Shown here: one piece after another, positions 38,035 to 49,330 of the stretch
Numbering within the stretch: position 1 is the stretch's first letter
Layout: every line of letters begins with the position of its first letter
Made by a program: the position numbers and the translations under genes
From: Purshia tridentata
Lineage: Eukaryota; Streptophyta; Magnoliopsida; Rosales; Rosaceae
Assembly (NCBI GenBank): GCA_003254885.1
Contig: QANT01004634.1
Location: 1 to 64,000 of the forward strand
DNA: 64,000 bases
Reading direction: 5' to 3'
The notes under the pieces: model-generated
Databases searched by the model: none
What the model saw: only the letters and a program-made list of their open reading frames with translations
Told to the model about the DNA's origin: nothing

Positions 38035-39179
38035 TAGTACTGCTCATGGTGGTTCTTTTGTTTCTTTAAAATAATAAGGGATGCAGTAATTGGAGGTGTT
38101 AATTATGAAGGGAAACAAATTATATATATTCTTCCAATAAGAAAGCAATTGGAAATGGCTCTGCCATGTGTGGCCAACTGTTGGCTCCAATAATTGTGGA
38201 AAGATGAAGTAATTTCATATGCTGATTTAGGAGGGTAAAGGGTAAAAGAATAAGGAAAAGTTAATTTAATTTCTTTCCTATAGGTAGATAGAGATGGCTC
38301 CTGAAGGAAAATCATTGTGCATGCTCTGTAAGTGACAGGAAGGTGTAAACATATATCACCTGGGTCATGCTCTGTTGTTCAATGCTTTGTCCTTTTTTTT
38401 TTTTTTGTTGAAAATTTTACTGTGATAAATATGTGTAACATTGATCACTGCGAAATCTCATGCTGTGGTAAATACTGATCATTCACATTCAAATATTACA
38501 TTTGGTTTTTGGTCAGAAAATACTTCTCATTACAAGTCAAATGACAGACCATACTACACGATAAAAGACAACTCAATCATAGCCATCCATTTCATGTACA
38601 TATGGCCTATGGGATGACTTCGCCGCGGTCCCATAAGCTCTGTGTATTACAGGTGAGTTGTCTTTGAAGGTGGCCCCTGGGCTTTCAGCATTTTCCCTAA
38701 TTCTTTCCAACACAATTTTCTGGTTTTCCAGGTCTACATCAAACTGTATCAGAAGTAGATTGTTCTTTTTTTTGTTTTGCTTGTTAAATCGGATCTTCCA
38801 ATTTATTTGTCTTAAGCTCTAGAGAGCTACACAATATTTGTGATTATGGTGGGGAGGAATAACTTTTGACGAATTGTGATATAGATTTGGCAATTATGTA
38901 TCCAACCCAGTTGGATTTACCAGGTGCACAGTTTAAACTTTAAACTACTTATAATTTGATTGCTATTTTTTAATACGGACAACATTTCAAAGTATATGTG
39001 GTTGGTAAGGTTATTGGGTTATCCAGCACTTGTGATCTACAAAGCTTGTTATTTTTGTAAACCATGTATAAAGCTTCAGTTTAGCTCATAAGTTCAATTA
39101 AGGGTTGAGTAGAACCTGCATTCAAGTCTTTCCGTAAGCAAAAACCACATTCTATGAAACGTTCAAGGAAGTGATACTG
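38035..39179. other. Intergenic
   Basis: The 3' region of the NAC gene, then AT-rich sequence with a T run near 38393. No gene is seen. Confidence 0.6.
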
Positions 39180-40212
39180 TCATATTATATTCCAAAAGAA
39201 GTGCGGATAGAGATACTTATAAGAGTACCACTGTACCAGAAAAGTCATTGTTGAGAAGATGCGTTTCCAAAACATGGCATTCTCTCTTTTCTAGTCCTGC
39301 ATTCATCACCACCCTCAACAAACCAACAAACCAACCATGACGGTAAAAGCAACCAGGTCCGGTTCTCTTTCAATATTTCCAATCTATAGAATACACCAGC
39401 GAGGATGAACATTCTCTTCCAAACACCGCCAAATATGAAGAGTGCACTTGAAAAACTCATTTTCCCACATAAAAGTGATAGAGTATTTATTCCAATTAGC
39501 GAGCACAGTGAATGGGATAGTCTGCCTGGCCTATAAAAGTCACTGTATTTTGTGGAACCCTTCTGTGAACAGAGCCATACAGTTCCCATACCGTCTCCTA
39601 TACATCATCTTGGGTTTGGCTGTGACCGCATTACCAATGATTACAAATTGGTCAAGCTTGCATATTTTTCAGTTGCAGGAAAGGTCGATTATAAGGTTCC
39701 ACCTTTGGTTGAGATTTACACGTTTAACACTGCTGCCCCTGCTGCCCCTGGTCCAATGTATATCATCAAACAAGATTCACTGGCAGGCTTTCGTGTCTGG
39801 TGCATTCCACTAGGTTGCATATACTCCAGCAGATAAGGCAACCGGTTGCTATGTGATTGTGGCATTTGATATGGCTAATGAGGTTTTCCATGATATTACA
39901 CTACCCACATGTTTAGCAGCAAAACGTCACTTAAATATGGCTGTTACCGTGTTGAATGGGTCACTGTCTCTGGTCCCAGATAATAGGGGTTGGTATGGGG
40001 AATCATATTACTCAGTGTGGATCATGAAAGAGTATGGCATGGCAGAATCTTGGACTAAGTCATTCAATATTAATATTCAGGGACAAGAAATAGGAAGGGT
40101 GATAACCTTTAGAAAGAATGGTGAAGTTCTATTGACTAATTGTTTGGGAGGACTGTCTCATATGAACCAAATACCAGATAAACTAGAGATCTTAAATTCG
40201 GCAGTTAGGTAG
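39180..40212 (+). pseudogene. Decayed F-box (interaction-domain type) gene
   Basis: F-box family text is readable but in shifting frames. IPKEVRIEILIRVP (about 39192-39233) is followed by a frame change, then KSLLRRCVSKTWHSLFSSPA and ITTLNK (about 39242-39325), the remains of an F-box. Later come NGIVCLAYKSHCILWNPSVN, then a new frame with GFGCDRITNDYKLVKLAYF from about 39613, a stop near 39836, and an in-frame tail with VIVAFDMANEVFHDI and SWTKSF up to 40212. At least three frame changes or stops interrupt what was a single-exon gene of roughly 350 residues. Such proteins choose substrates for SCF ubiquitin ligases. I see no alternative splicing that would rescue it. Confidence 0.8.
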
Positions 40213-40709
40213 GCAGGTGGGAATCACATAATTGTTTACCCAGCTCATATTATCTAGACACTTACATGGAGAGCCTTGTCCTGTTGAATGTAGCTAATGT
40301 CATGAGAACTGGAAAATTCCTATGATGCTTGTAAGGAATACTTGGATGGAAAAACAAAGATAGTTAATGCTAGTCTTGCTTCACTGTTTTAGCACTCGCA
40401 CAATTTTTGGTTTGGTGTAAGTTTTGGTTTGGCACCGACAAAATGACACAGTGACTCAATGTCGACCATGTGTCAAACAAGTTATACACAACTGCTTGTT
40501 ACTATAAATTACTAAGCATATTTACAATAAGTGTATTCAAATTTCAGTCGACATAAACAAAACAGAGCATGTAGTACCCAAAAGACCCAATTCAATTCAA
40601 GTTCCATCAGAGGGTCAAAGCAGCATAACAATCATCACAAAATCAAACAAAACCCACCAAAAATTTCAACACAAAAAGGAAGAAAATCTCAAAAACCTGG
40701 ACTGGTCAG
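40213..40709. other. Intergenic
   Basis: Sequence between the F-box remnant and the methyltransferase stop codon. The right part is the methyltransferase 3' region; no gene is seen. Confidence 0.6.
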
Positions 40710-41381
40710 TCAATCCTCCTTTTTCTTCTTGCGCAAGATAAAGACGTCGGTCTCTTCATACGCGTAATCCGGGTGCAACTCCTGGTGCGGAACCTTCTCG
40801 ATCACGAAAACCGCTTCACACATTTCCCAGAACAGCTTGTGCGCCTCGGGAGACCTCAGCTGGTACCCAAGCAAAACGACGCCGTCGTCCTTAACCATGG
40901 CCTCCATAGTCTTCACCAGCGGGCCCACGGTCTCCTCTATGTAAACGACGTCAGTCGCCAAAACGACATCGTACGGAGGATTGAGGGCGTTAATCTGGTC
41001 GGCCTTGTTCCAGTGCAGGATGGCGTGCTTGAGGGTTTTGCCGAGGACGGGCTTGTTGCGCTTGAGGTTGCGCTTGAGTGCGGGCATGACCGCAGGGATG
41101 TCGGTGAGGACGAGGTCGGTGAGGCCAAGGAGGTGGAGGCCCATGGCGGCGACACCGCAGCCGGCGCCGAGCTCCACGGCGCGCTTGCCGCGGAAGTCGA
41201 GGAGAGTGGAGTAGGGGCTTTGGGGGTTGTTGGGTGGGGCCCAGCGGTCGGCGAATTTGACGAGGACGAGGGAGCAGGGCCAGACGGTGGTGCCGACGTG
41301 GAGGGAGCCGTTGTCTTGTTGGAAGGAGAGGAGGGAGTCCCGGACTGGGAGCTCGATCACTGGTGAGTCTGTGAACTTCAT
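40710..41381 (-). CDS. METTL21-like protein-lysine methyltransferase
   Basis: Single-exon gene of 223 residues. The SAM-binding motif I reads AVELGAGCGVAAMGLHLLG (68-86), the acidic post-I loop is LTDI (92-95), and the family's catalytic DxxY motif is DVVY (144-147). The aromatic SLHVGTTVWPCS segment at 26-37 is typical of methyltransferase family 16. Relatives methylate lysines on chaperones, elongation factors or VCP; the substrate here cannot be told. There is no targeting signal and the tail is very basic (RKKKKED). The coding region is GC-rich. The region just upstream, including the start codon, is duplicated in tandem. Confidence 0.9.
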   Translation of the reverse strand: MKFTDSPVIELPVRDSLLSFQQDNGSLHVGTTVWPCSLVLVKFADRWAPPNNPQSPYSTLLDFRGKRAVELGAGCGVAAMGLHLLGLTDLVLTDIPAVMPALKRNLKRNKPVLGKTLKHAILHWNKADQINALNPPYDVVLATDVVYIEETVGPLVKTMEAMVKDDGVVLLGYQLRSPEAHKLFWEMCEAVFVIEKVPHQELHPDYAYEETDVFILRKKKKED

Positions 41382-41706
41382 GTGGTTGAATTTGCTGTGG
41401 TGAGGACAAACATTTTTGTTGTTGTAATAGAGATCTTCTAGTGTGCTTGGGCACTTGGGCTAATGGACTCGAACTTCTGGCCCAGTTGATAGGTGTGAGC
41501 TGAAGTAGAAGCCTAGTTTGGGATGGGCTTAATAGAACTTCATGGGGTTGAATTTGCTGTGAGGACAAACATTTTTGTTGTTGTAAATTGTAATAGAGAT
41601 CTTCTAATGTGCTTGGGCACTTGGGCTAATGGACTAGAACTTTTGGCCCAGTTTATAGGTGTGGGCTGAAGTAGAAGCCTAGTTTTGGATGGGCTTAATA
41701 GGACTT
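41373..41706. repeat. Tandem duplication across the methyltransferase start
   Basis: Unit 1 (41373-41534) and unit 2 (41535 to about 41706) are about 90 percent alike, offset 162 bases. Both contain GAACTTCATG, so unit 2 carries a second ATG-AAG-TTC on the minus strand at 41543-41535, followed by TAT and the stop TAA (41531-41529). The result is a four-codon upstream ORF. Confidence 0.88.
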
Positions 41707-43757
41707 AGCAAGGAAGCCTGGATATTCATGTTACTTAGTTTATATAGGTATATTCACGTTGTTTTAGTTTTGTCGAGACCCTCTCTTGAGGGTTTAACTA
41801 AGGTTCCACCAGAAACTAGTTTAGTTTTGGTGGTTGAATGTCTCTCTCAATCTGTAGATGAAAATTGGAGAATTGGTATAGAACCTAATATTCTTATTCT
41901 TCTAATTGATTAGAACTTGTAGTTCTATGTACATTACCCACTCAAGTAAGATCAAATTTAAGTTTCTTGATTTTCACGATCTATTTTATAGAATCAAATT
42001 GAACCAGAAATTCTTTGATCTAAGATTTTCTGTGGCTACCAATCGAGAAGGTATTTTTTTAGTTAAATATTGTTGTTTTGAAAGTTAAAAAACCTACTTT
42101 ATTTTTGAAACCTACACCCCGAATACAAAATTAAAATGAGATTAGACGGGAGTCTTTTAGTTTTTACAATCTCTTGCTTCTAATAATATTCCAGGAAAAA
42201 AAAAAACCTATCTCTCTTTAAGTGCGTCCACTTTGAACCTTTTTTTGGTGTCGCCATGGGCCTCTTGGCTATTTGCCCAAAAAGCAAACATGCACATACA
42301 CAATATTAACACGTAGTTTTCCTTGCCCTTGACTTTCTTAATTGGTATATTTCATGGACCATATATATTGCAAAAGCTCACATTTGGAGCTTGAAGTTCT
42401 GAATATATGATTTGCATGTCTATTCAAATTTGACACAAACATGTGGTGTGTGCAATACTGATTCTTAATTTCCACAACACACCATGCACGGATGCACCGC
42501 CCTCCTTAAATCATGTAAGAGAAAAAGTTTATAAAACAAGAAATTAGGGGTAGAATCTGGCCGACTTCTTTTCTCTTTTCCCCTTTTCCCTTTTTTCTTT
42601 TGAGCCATGTTAAATCACTGTGTGCGCTCAATGCTAAGCAGCCTACCTGCTTACTTATGGCAGAAAATCAAGAGGTTAATTGATGTGATAAACCCAAGTT
42701 GTAGTTTTGTACGTCCCCTAATAAAGAGATCCGCGTCAACTCAATTCATTCGAGTGCTGAAGGAATTTCGATCATAAGGAATTAAGTTTTGGGCAAAGTA
42801 GAGAACAATAATGCTCAAGTCATTAAATTTGCCCACCAGTTATATCAATAATATATAATATTATGTTCAAAATGAATTTAGAGTTTAATAAGTAAAATAC
42901 TGCGCACTATTTTATTTGGTGAACAAAATTTGACAAAACAAATTCAGTGAGTCTACCAATATATACTCGGTAGAGAACAATTAAAGAAACATATATAATA
43001 GAAATTGATTTTATGTGTTTGAGCTTGAATGTAGAAGTTACGTTGAGGGCTATCCTCCAATAGGCTGAGCCTTTTGTTTTCTTTTCCTGGAGGTGCTCTT
43101 AGCTCTTACTCGATCTCATATATCAATAATTTGATGCAGTTAGCCAGGTTTGATTAATTTGGGGAATCCTTCAATCAATAATGAAAGGGTGCTATATATA
43201 TATATAGATATGAACTTCTGCAATATTGTTAATCCATATTTACTGTAAACTAACCACCACAAATGAAGCACTTGTTTCTCTATATATATTTATTTTTTCA
43301 TGTATATGTAAGCTAATGTCCTTACATATTAATGCAAGCTAGTATGCATGGTTGGGTGATATAAAAAGCAAGCATTAGCTAGTTTATTTAGCAATAGGCT
43401 TTGCCTAGCTACTAGCTAGTACTATAATCAAGCTTTTTTTCATTGGAAATGAGATACTCTTTTTAGCCCAGTTTGAAAAGACAACAAACCATAACAGAGA
43501 TGAAACACAATAGTGCAATAATGGAGTCCAAAAGGGGTTATATTGCTTTGCTCCCACTACACCACCACCCATCTTTTATCTAAAATAAAAGCTAGCCACC
43601 AATTTTTAAAAGGGATCAGCTTTCAGGGTTCAAGAGAATATGCATGGATCTCCGTCCTTCTGCTCCTTCATCAATAGTTTTTCTATGCACAAACTTTTAG
43701 CGCCCATTAAGCACTCCATGTCTACCTTTTCATCCCCCTGCAACCTTTCCAAATACA

Positions 43758-43798
<41 letters not shown>

Positions 43799-43888
43799 AA
43801 CTTCATGCCCACTTCTCTTTATTACAACTTTGCCCTTCCATTGAGAAAAAAAAATGTGCATCTCATAGCTAGAGTTCCCACCAGACCA
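41707..43888. other. Intergenic
   Basis: Upstream of the methyltransferase and downstream of the IDD gene. AT-rich with no supported gene. A (CT)n tract at 43762-43796 is probably in or near the IDD 3' untranslated region. Confidence 0.6.
43762..43796. repeat. (CT)n microsatellite
   Basis: About 17 CT units downstream of the IDD stop codon. Confidence 0.95.
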
Positions 43889-45979
43889 TCAAACCCAATA
43901 CCCATTGATTGGTGATGAGTGGCAAATGGTCTGCACACCAACACCTAAGAAATCCCTAGTTTGCCCTCCTCCTGCACTATCCTGATCACTCTGCATAATG
44001 TGGCGGCGTTTGGCCTGATGCATTTGCAGTAGATGATGGTCCCCTGCAGGCTGGTCCATATTAGATCCATGGTGCTGAGTAGTAGTACCATTTGACATTG
44101 CACTACTTGAACCAGTACCATAGAGTCCACAAACTTTGCTCCCATCCTGAACTTGATGAGTAGTACCCATAATATTATTGTTGTTGCACTTCAACCCAAA
44201 ACTTCCTAGCAATAATGATGAGTCGACAGTTGACGTTGCTCCAATTTGGGCAGCTTTTTGCAACAAAGCAGTGGCGGACATGTTTGCCGAAGGTGTTTGA
44301 TGCGAGTTATGATGTTGGGTGCTGTACAAGGAATTAACCAACTGATGATGCTGTTGATGAGTACTTCCACCTTCCTTAACATTATTATTGCTCAAAGGAA
44401 GTGAAGCGCTGCTTGTTGTTAGCTCTTGATGATGAGCATTGGTTGAAGAAATATTCTTATTTCCAAGAACCCAATTTAGTTGATAATCGGAGGGCCGCGG
44501 AGCCTCAGAGCATGAGACCATAGACTCACCAAATATTGTCGACCCAACTGAACTCATAGACCCGAGTTGTTGATGATGATGATGATGATGAATCTCTTGC
44601 AAATTATTGTTATTATTGTTCATAGCTTCATGGCCTTGGGATCCTTGACCCATCCAGAGGGATAGGCCGCGCGTGGTTTGACTCATTGCTTCATCATTGC
44701 TTGATGAGATTGGCTTGAAAATTGAAGGAAAATTTTGTGCCATATTGCTAGGCCCTAGTAGAGATATTGATGAGGAATTTCCCATGTAATGATAATTCAT
44801 ATTACCGGCCATTGCATTGTTGTTCATGTGTGACACTGCGTTTACTCTAGCTGTTTCTTCGGCCAAGGCATCGCAAAAGGCTCGGTGAGTGATGAAGCTA
44901 TCACGCCTGAATCGAACAAAATTATTTGAAAAAAAACCCCAATTTAACAAATTAAATTGGAACAAGTAAATAATTCCAAAAGAAAAAAAATGGCATTGAT
45001 TGAAACCCAATAACAATATATGTTATGCTTAATTAACTACATTTAGCAGGATTAAGACAACAAATTCAACGATGGGGATGAACAATATAATTAAGTGCAT
45101 GTTTTTTAACAATCTATTAATTCAGATAAATATATCCCATGACTTTTATCATCAGATAGAAGGAGATAGATGTCTGGCCATCAGAGCCAGCCACAAAAAT
45201 CACTATCATATCATGCTTTATTTGCTTTTCTTGTTACTTCGTTGGGAAGACAAAATGATATGCCAGCTTGTCAACACAAACTCACAAAACTAGTCATATA
45301 TAAAATCTACCAAAAACACTAGTTAGAAACTAAATAAGTAAATAAATGATTAATTAATTACCGTGAAAATAGAGTCCCACAGTCACATTTGTACTCCCTA
45401 GTGCCACAGGTCTTTGAGTGAGCCTTCCAGTCCGACTGCACGGCATATCGCTTGGAACACTTGTCACACTTCCACTTCTTCTCCCCATGTTTCCGGCAGA
45501 AGTGCTTCTTTATGCCGGTCAGATCCCCGAGAGCCCGCAACGGTTGGTGGTGGACGCAGCTCTTCTCGGGGCACACGTACACGCGCTTCCTCGGCTCTTT
45601 GCTCGTTCTTTGCTTCAGCTTCCACGGGAGGTTGTGCCCGCGGCGGTGGAGCTGTAGGTTTTGGTCTCTCTGGAACCCCTTGCCGCATATTTCACACAAG
45701 AATCTGTTGGTGGCCATCAGAGTCTTTGGAGACAAGGCTATGACTTCAGCTTCAGGATCTGCACGTACGTACATGATAACAAATATTTTTGCTAAATAAA
45801 ATTGGAAAATATTCGGCAAATTAATAAATAAATTACAGAATATATGTTGCTTGCTTGCCTGGGTTTCCGGGGAGGTTTCTCTTCTTTTTCTGAGGAGGTG
45901 GAGGAGGATTGGATCCAGCAATAACTGGGTTTTGGGCATGAAACCCATTTGGAATATTAATTATTGCTTCTTCAGCCAT
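43889..45979 (-). CDS. INDETERMINATE DOMAIN (IDD) C2H2 zinc-finger factor
   Basis: Three exons, 45979-45859, 45758-45362 and 44906-43889, give 511 residues. A Pro-rich N-terminus with the KKKRNLPGNP nuclear-localisation motif leads into the ID domain: ALSPKTLMATNRFLCEICGK, then C2H2 and C2HC fingers including HRRGHNLPWKLKQR, CVHHQPLRALGDLTGIKKHF, KWKCDKCSKRYAVQSDWKAH and CDCGTLFSRRDSFITHRAFC. The C-terminal half is Asn/His/Ser-rich with a poly-His run, and ends with the conserved TRDFLGVG motif. IDD factors (JACKDAW, MAGPIE and relatives) act in root patterning with SHR/SCR and in gibberellin and sugar signalling. Intron 1 uses a GC donor (GCAAGC) at the boundary where this family always splices. 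The exact member is not assigned. Confidence 0.93.
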
Positions 45980-46823
45980 GTTTTCTAACATCCAAACTTT
46001 AATTGCTTTCTTTCTCTTCTCTTCTCTTCTGGATCAGTTTGACTCTATCTCAATCTATAAGACACCCAGAAAAGAAGAAGACAAGCTAGCTCTCACCAAA
46101 GGGAGTAGTAGTATTAGACTTGTGATTAAGAGAGAAAACCCAAGAGTAATGGTTATATTACATGTGGTTTCAACCCTAACAACAAAAGCTATATATATAT
46201 ATATGTATATTAATATATGTGCGAAGATTTGATCTCTCTCTCCCTCTCTATATCTCTCTCTTATGTTGCAGTCATTTTAATTATCTACTTTTTAGGAGGG
46301 AATGGAATACTAATATTTGTTGGGAGGCGGTGAAAAGTTAAAGTTGGGAGGAGAGAGAGAGCAAAGGTGCATGATGACACATATGATGAGGCCCGGAGAG
46401 AAAGATAGTCTACACGCCTTTCCCATTTGGAATGATTATCCCATAATTTGTTTGCCATTAGTTTTCCAATTTTTTTTTAATATGTATATTATATATAATG
46501 TAGGATACTAAAATATAATTTAATTATAAGGTCCCCGGCCACTACTCAAATATTTTAAGGAATTGCTTAGCTAGGTTATCGATATGTGTTCAAAAGCAAG
46601 TAGTAGATGGTTTTTTTGGTTTTACCATCGATGGTAGGATATAATTGACCGCGGAAACTCAAAATTATATTAATATTTTTAACATAATTAACATAATGTT
46701 TTTAACAACTTATATATTGAATTCACCTCTAGAGGTTAAGGCTGTTGAAGGGAGAGAACACTGCATTCGGCCAAGTCTTTTATATCTTGTTTGGTATGAT
46801 TTACAGGATATATATATATATGT

Positions 46824-47532
46824 ATGAGGAATGCTAGCCACAGTCGACCAAAGTCGAGTGTGGCCAAGACTCACTTACACGTGGCATTTTTTTCTTTTTT
46901 CTCACTTTTCTCTCTTCTCCAAATTTTTCTTTCTTTTCTTTCATTTCTCTCTCCTCTCCTTGTGACTTTTTTTCTCTTTCTCTTCTTTCTCTTTCTTCTC
47001 TCTTTCTCTCCTCATTTCTGATTGTGGTGGTTTGCTCGGCAATCGGAACCCAAGGGAAGACTCACCGTCACTTGCGGAACAAAACCCAGCTTGTGGGAAG
47101 TCGCGACAAGGTCGGGATCAGAATCAAAGTCAGGGCTCCGATTGGGTATGCATTTCTAGGCTCGGGTTTTGGGTGTTCCGAGCTCACAGGGATGAAGAGG
47201 GAAGAGAGAGGAACTCATAGGTGGTCCTCTTGTCGCCATCCATGGCAGGGCCCGCACACATGCCGGCGAAGAAAATTGCAGCGAGGGAGAGTGAGAGTGG
47301 TCCGGGAGAGAGAAGGAGTGTTATGAGAGTGGAGAAATTTCAGAAATGAGGAGAGAAAGAGAAAAAAAGTCACAGGGAGAGGAGAGAGAAATGAGAGAAA
47401 AAAAAGAAAAAATTGGGAGAAGAGAAAATCACGTGGGAGAAGAGAGAGAAGTGAGAAAAAAGATAAAAATGCCACGTGTAAGCGAGTTTTGGCCACACTC
47501 GACTTTGGTCGATTGTGGCTAGCATTCCTCAT
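46824..47532. mobile_element. Foldback / Mutator-like non-autonomous element
   Basis: The outer ends are near-perfect inverted repeats: ATGAGGAATGCTAGCCACA at the left and its complement at the right. The arms (46824-47020 and 47341-47532) remain complementary for about 190 bases with one pyrimidine-rich strand. The 320-base centre is GC-richer and unrelated to the arms. Flanks are TA-rich, so the target duplication cannot be read with confidence; a 9-base TATATATGT / ATATATATA pair is possible. No transposase is present. It lies about 0.85 kb upstream of the IDD start. Confidence 0.85.
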
Positions 47533-49283
47533 ATATATATAGATGAGTTATAAGCATTTCTAAGAAAAACTTTTGAATGGATTTCCCGAAAATGTCCTAA
47601 AGTGTCTGAATTCGAATGAGAGTGACTTGCTATAGCTAGCTAGAGATATCTATATCCAACCACAGACATCTACCTTCTTTAATCCTTATTTTCCACAAAA
47701 GCATAATCTTTTTCATTTTGCTACCTCCTAGTCCTAGTCAAATTTTAAAAGTGAAAGTTTAATAAGGTATGCACTTCCCCAAGAAGATAGCTAGATTAGA
47801 TTTGGGCTTTTAAGTAATAGCTCTCTCTTCAAACTGATCAATCAAACGGTCGAGATTCATTTTCAGAGTTAATTATGATCAATTTTTTGTGCATTCTAAA
47901 TCAAGGGGATACATATTGTTCTATATATATGATTACATGATTATAAATGGAAATCTTGCAAATCGATATCCCATGCACGTGAATCCATGCATGCACGTGC
48001 CCAACTGTCCAAGAAAGATGAATCCACAGCAAACGACGAAATTTAACACATAAAAGGGAATAATCGTCCCCATGACAGTACGACCAGGGTATCACCCTCA
48101 TCACCAAGTGGGCCTTCTACCATCTTTCACCATGATGTAACATGAAATTCCCACATGAATATATATAGTAATATTGTTGGAACGTTTGGTTATTGGCTAT
48201 ATTTTTGAATGGTAGATAGTCCACTTCTAAGCTTTTTCTGATATTTTTTGATAGATCGAGTAATTCATGAACGAATTTCATAGATTTTCATTGAGTGATG
48301 TTAGAGAGGTGACATTTGAAATAGGATTTTCTACTGATCTTTCGCAGTTGATTTCTGGCCAAACTCCAAAACTAAGTCTTTTTTGGAGTGTAAGAATTAA
48401 GGGTTTTAAGAGTACTACTTAAGCAATTAATAATTGAGCTTCGATGGCCAAAAAAAAAAACACTTTGACCTTAGAGTTTAGTTTCAAAATAGTTATAAGA
48501 TATTGAATTTTATAAGTAATAAATGGTGTCTGCTCTTCATTTTTTTTTTCTGTCCCTTTTTTTGGTAAGTAAGATTAAAGATCTTATAATTACTATCCAT
48601 CCCTTAATGGCTAGAATACAATTCTAACTATAGCTAGGGAGCATATTATATAAAATTAGTAGCTAGTATATATATAGTAGTATTACTCTTTCTCACCGAT
48701 CAGTACTTTTTGAAACTAGCTAGGTCATATATTATAAACATTCACTGGGTCACGAGGGTTTTCTTGGCAAGAAGCACAACTGTGCAGAGAGATGCCACAT
48801 GTTTTGGGAATAAGATAATCTGGGAAACTTGCAATGATCAGTACTTGAAATTAGGAGTAGTGAATTAATTATACTACTGGGATTAAATAGTGCTGAAAGC
48901 TATTAGCTACATATATAAATAGTATTAGTACTGGGGGGGATGAGATCGAAGCTAGCTAGACAGCGAGCTGACAAAAGCAGTGAATTTTTGGAAGTGTGAG
49001 CAGTCGTCTCCTTGTGGGCTGACTTTTCCTGCTCACCCTTAATCATAATCTAATCATGTCTTTGCTTTCTAACTTTTTTTAGTATTTGATCTTTGGATTT
49101 TTGCTGTTGAACTCTTTTGGCCTAGAATATTCTCTCCTTCCCCAACACTCACTCCTACTACTCCTCCTCCCCCAAACAATTCAACTTTCAAGGTCCCGGC
49201 CCAGATTCCTTCCTATTTAATTATATTATTGCAAATTATTAAGTGCCCCACACTGCACAGTAGTACATCTTATATACATATAC

Positions 49284-49330
49284 GAATAGTGCTATATATT
49301 TTTTTTGGCCAGGAGAATAGTGCTATATAT
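49284..49330 (-). mobile_element. Micro-insertion with 16-base target duplication
   Basis: GAATAGTGCTATATAT occurs at 49284-49299 and exactly again at 49315-49330. The 15-base insert TTTTTTTGGCCAGGA is TCCTGGCC plus an A run on the minus strand. Confidence 0.7.

Noticed and set aside
46824-47532. Two ORFs with near-identical starts (MRNASH...) on opposite strands at each end
   Set aside because: They are the inverted arms of the foldback element read in both directions, not genes.
48446-48461. GGCC followed by an A run, like the micro-insertions
   Set aside because: No flanking direct repeat was found, so it is not counted in the set.
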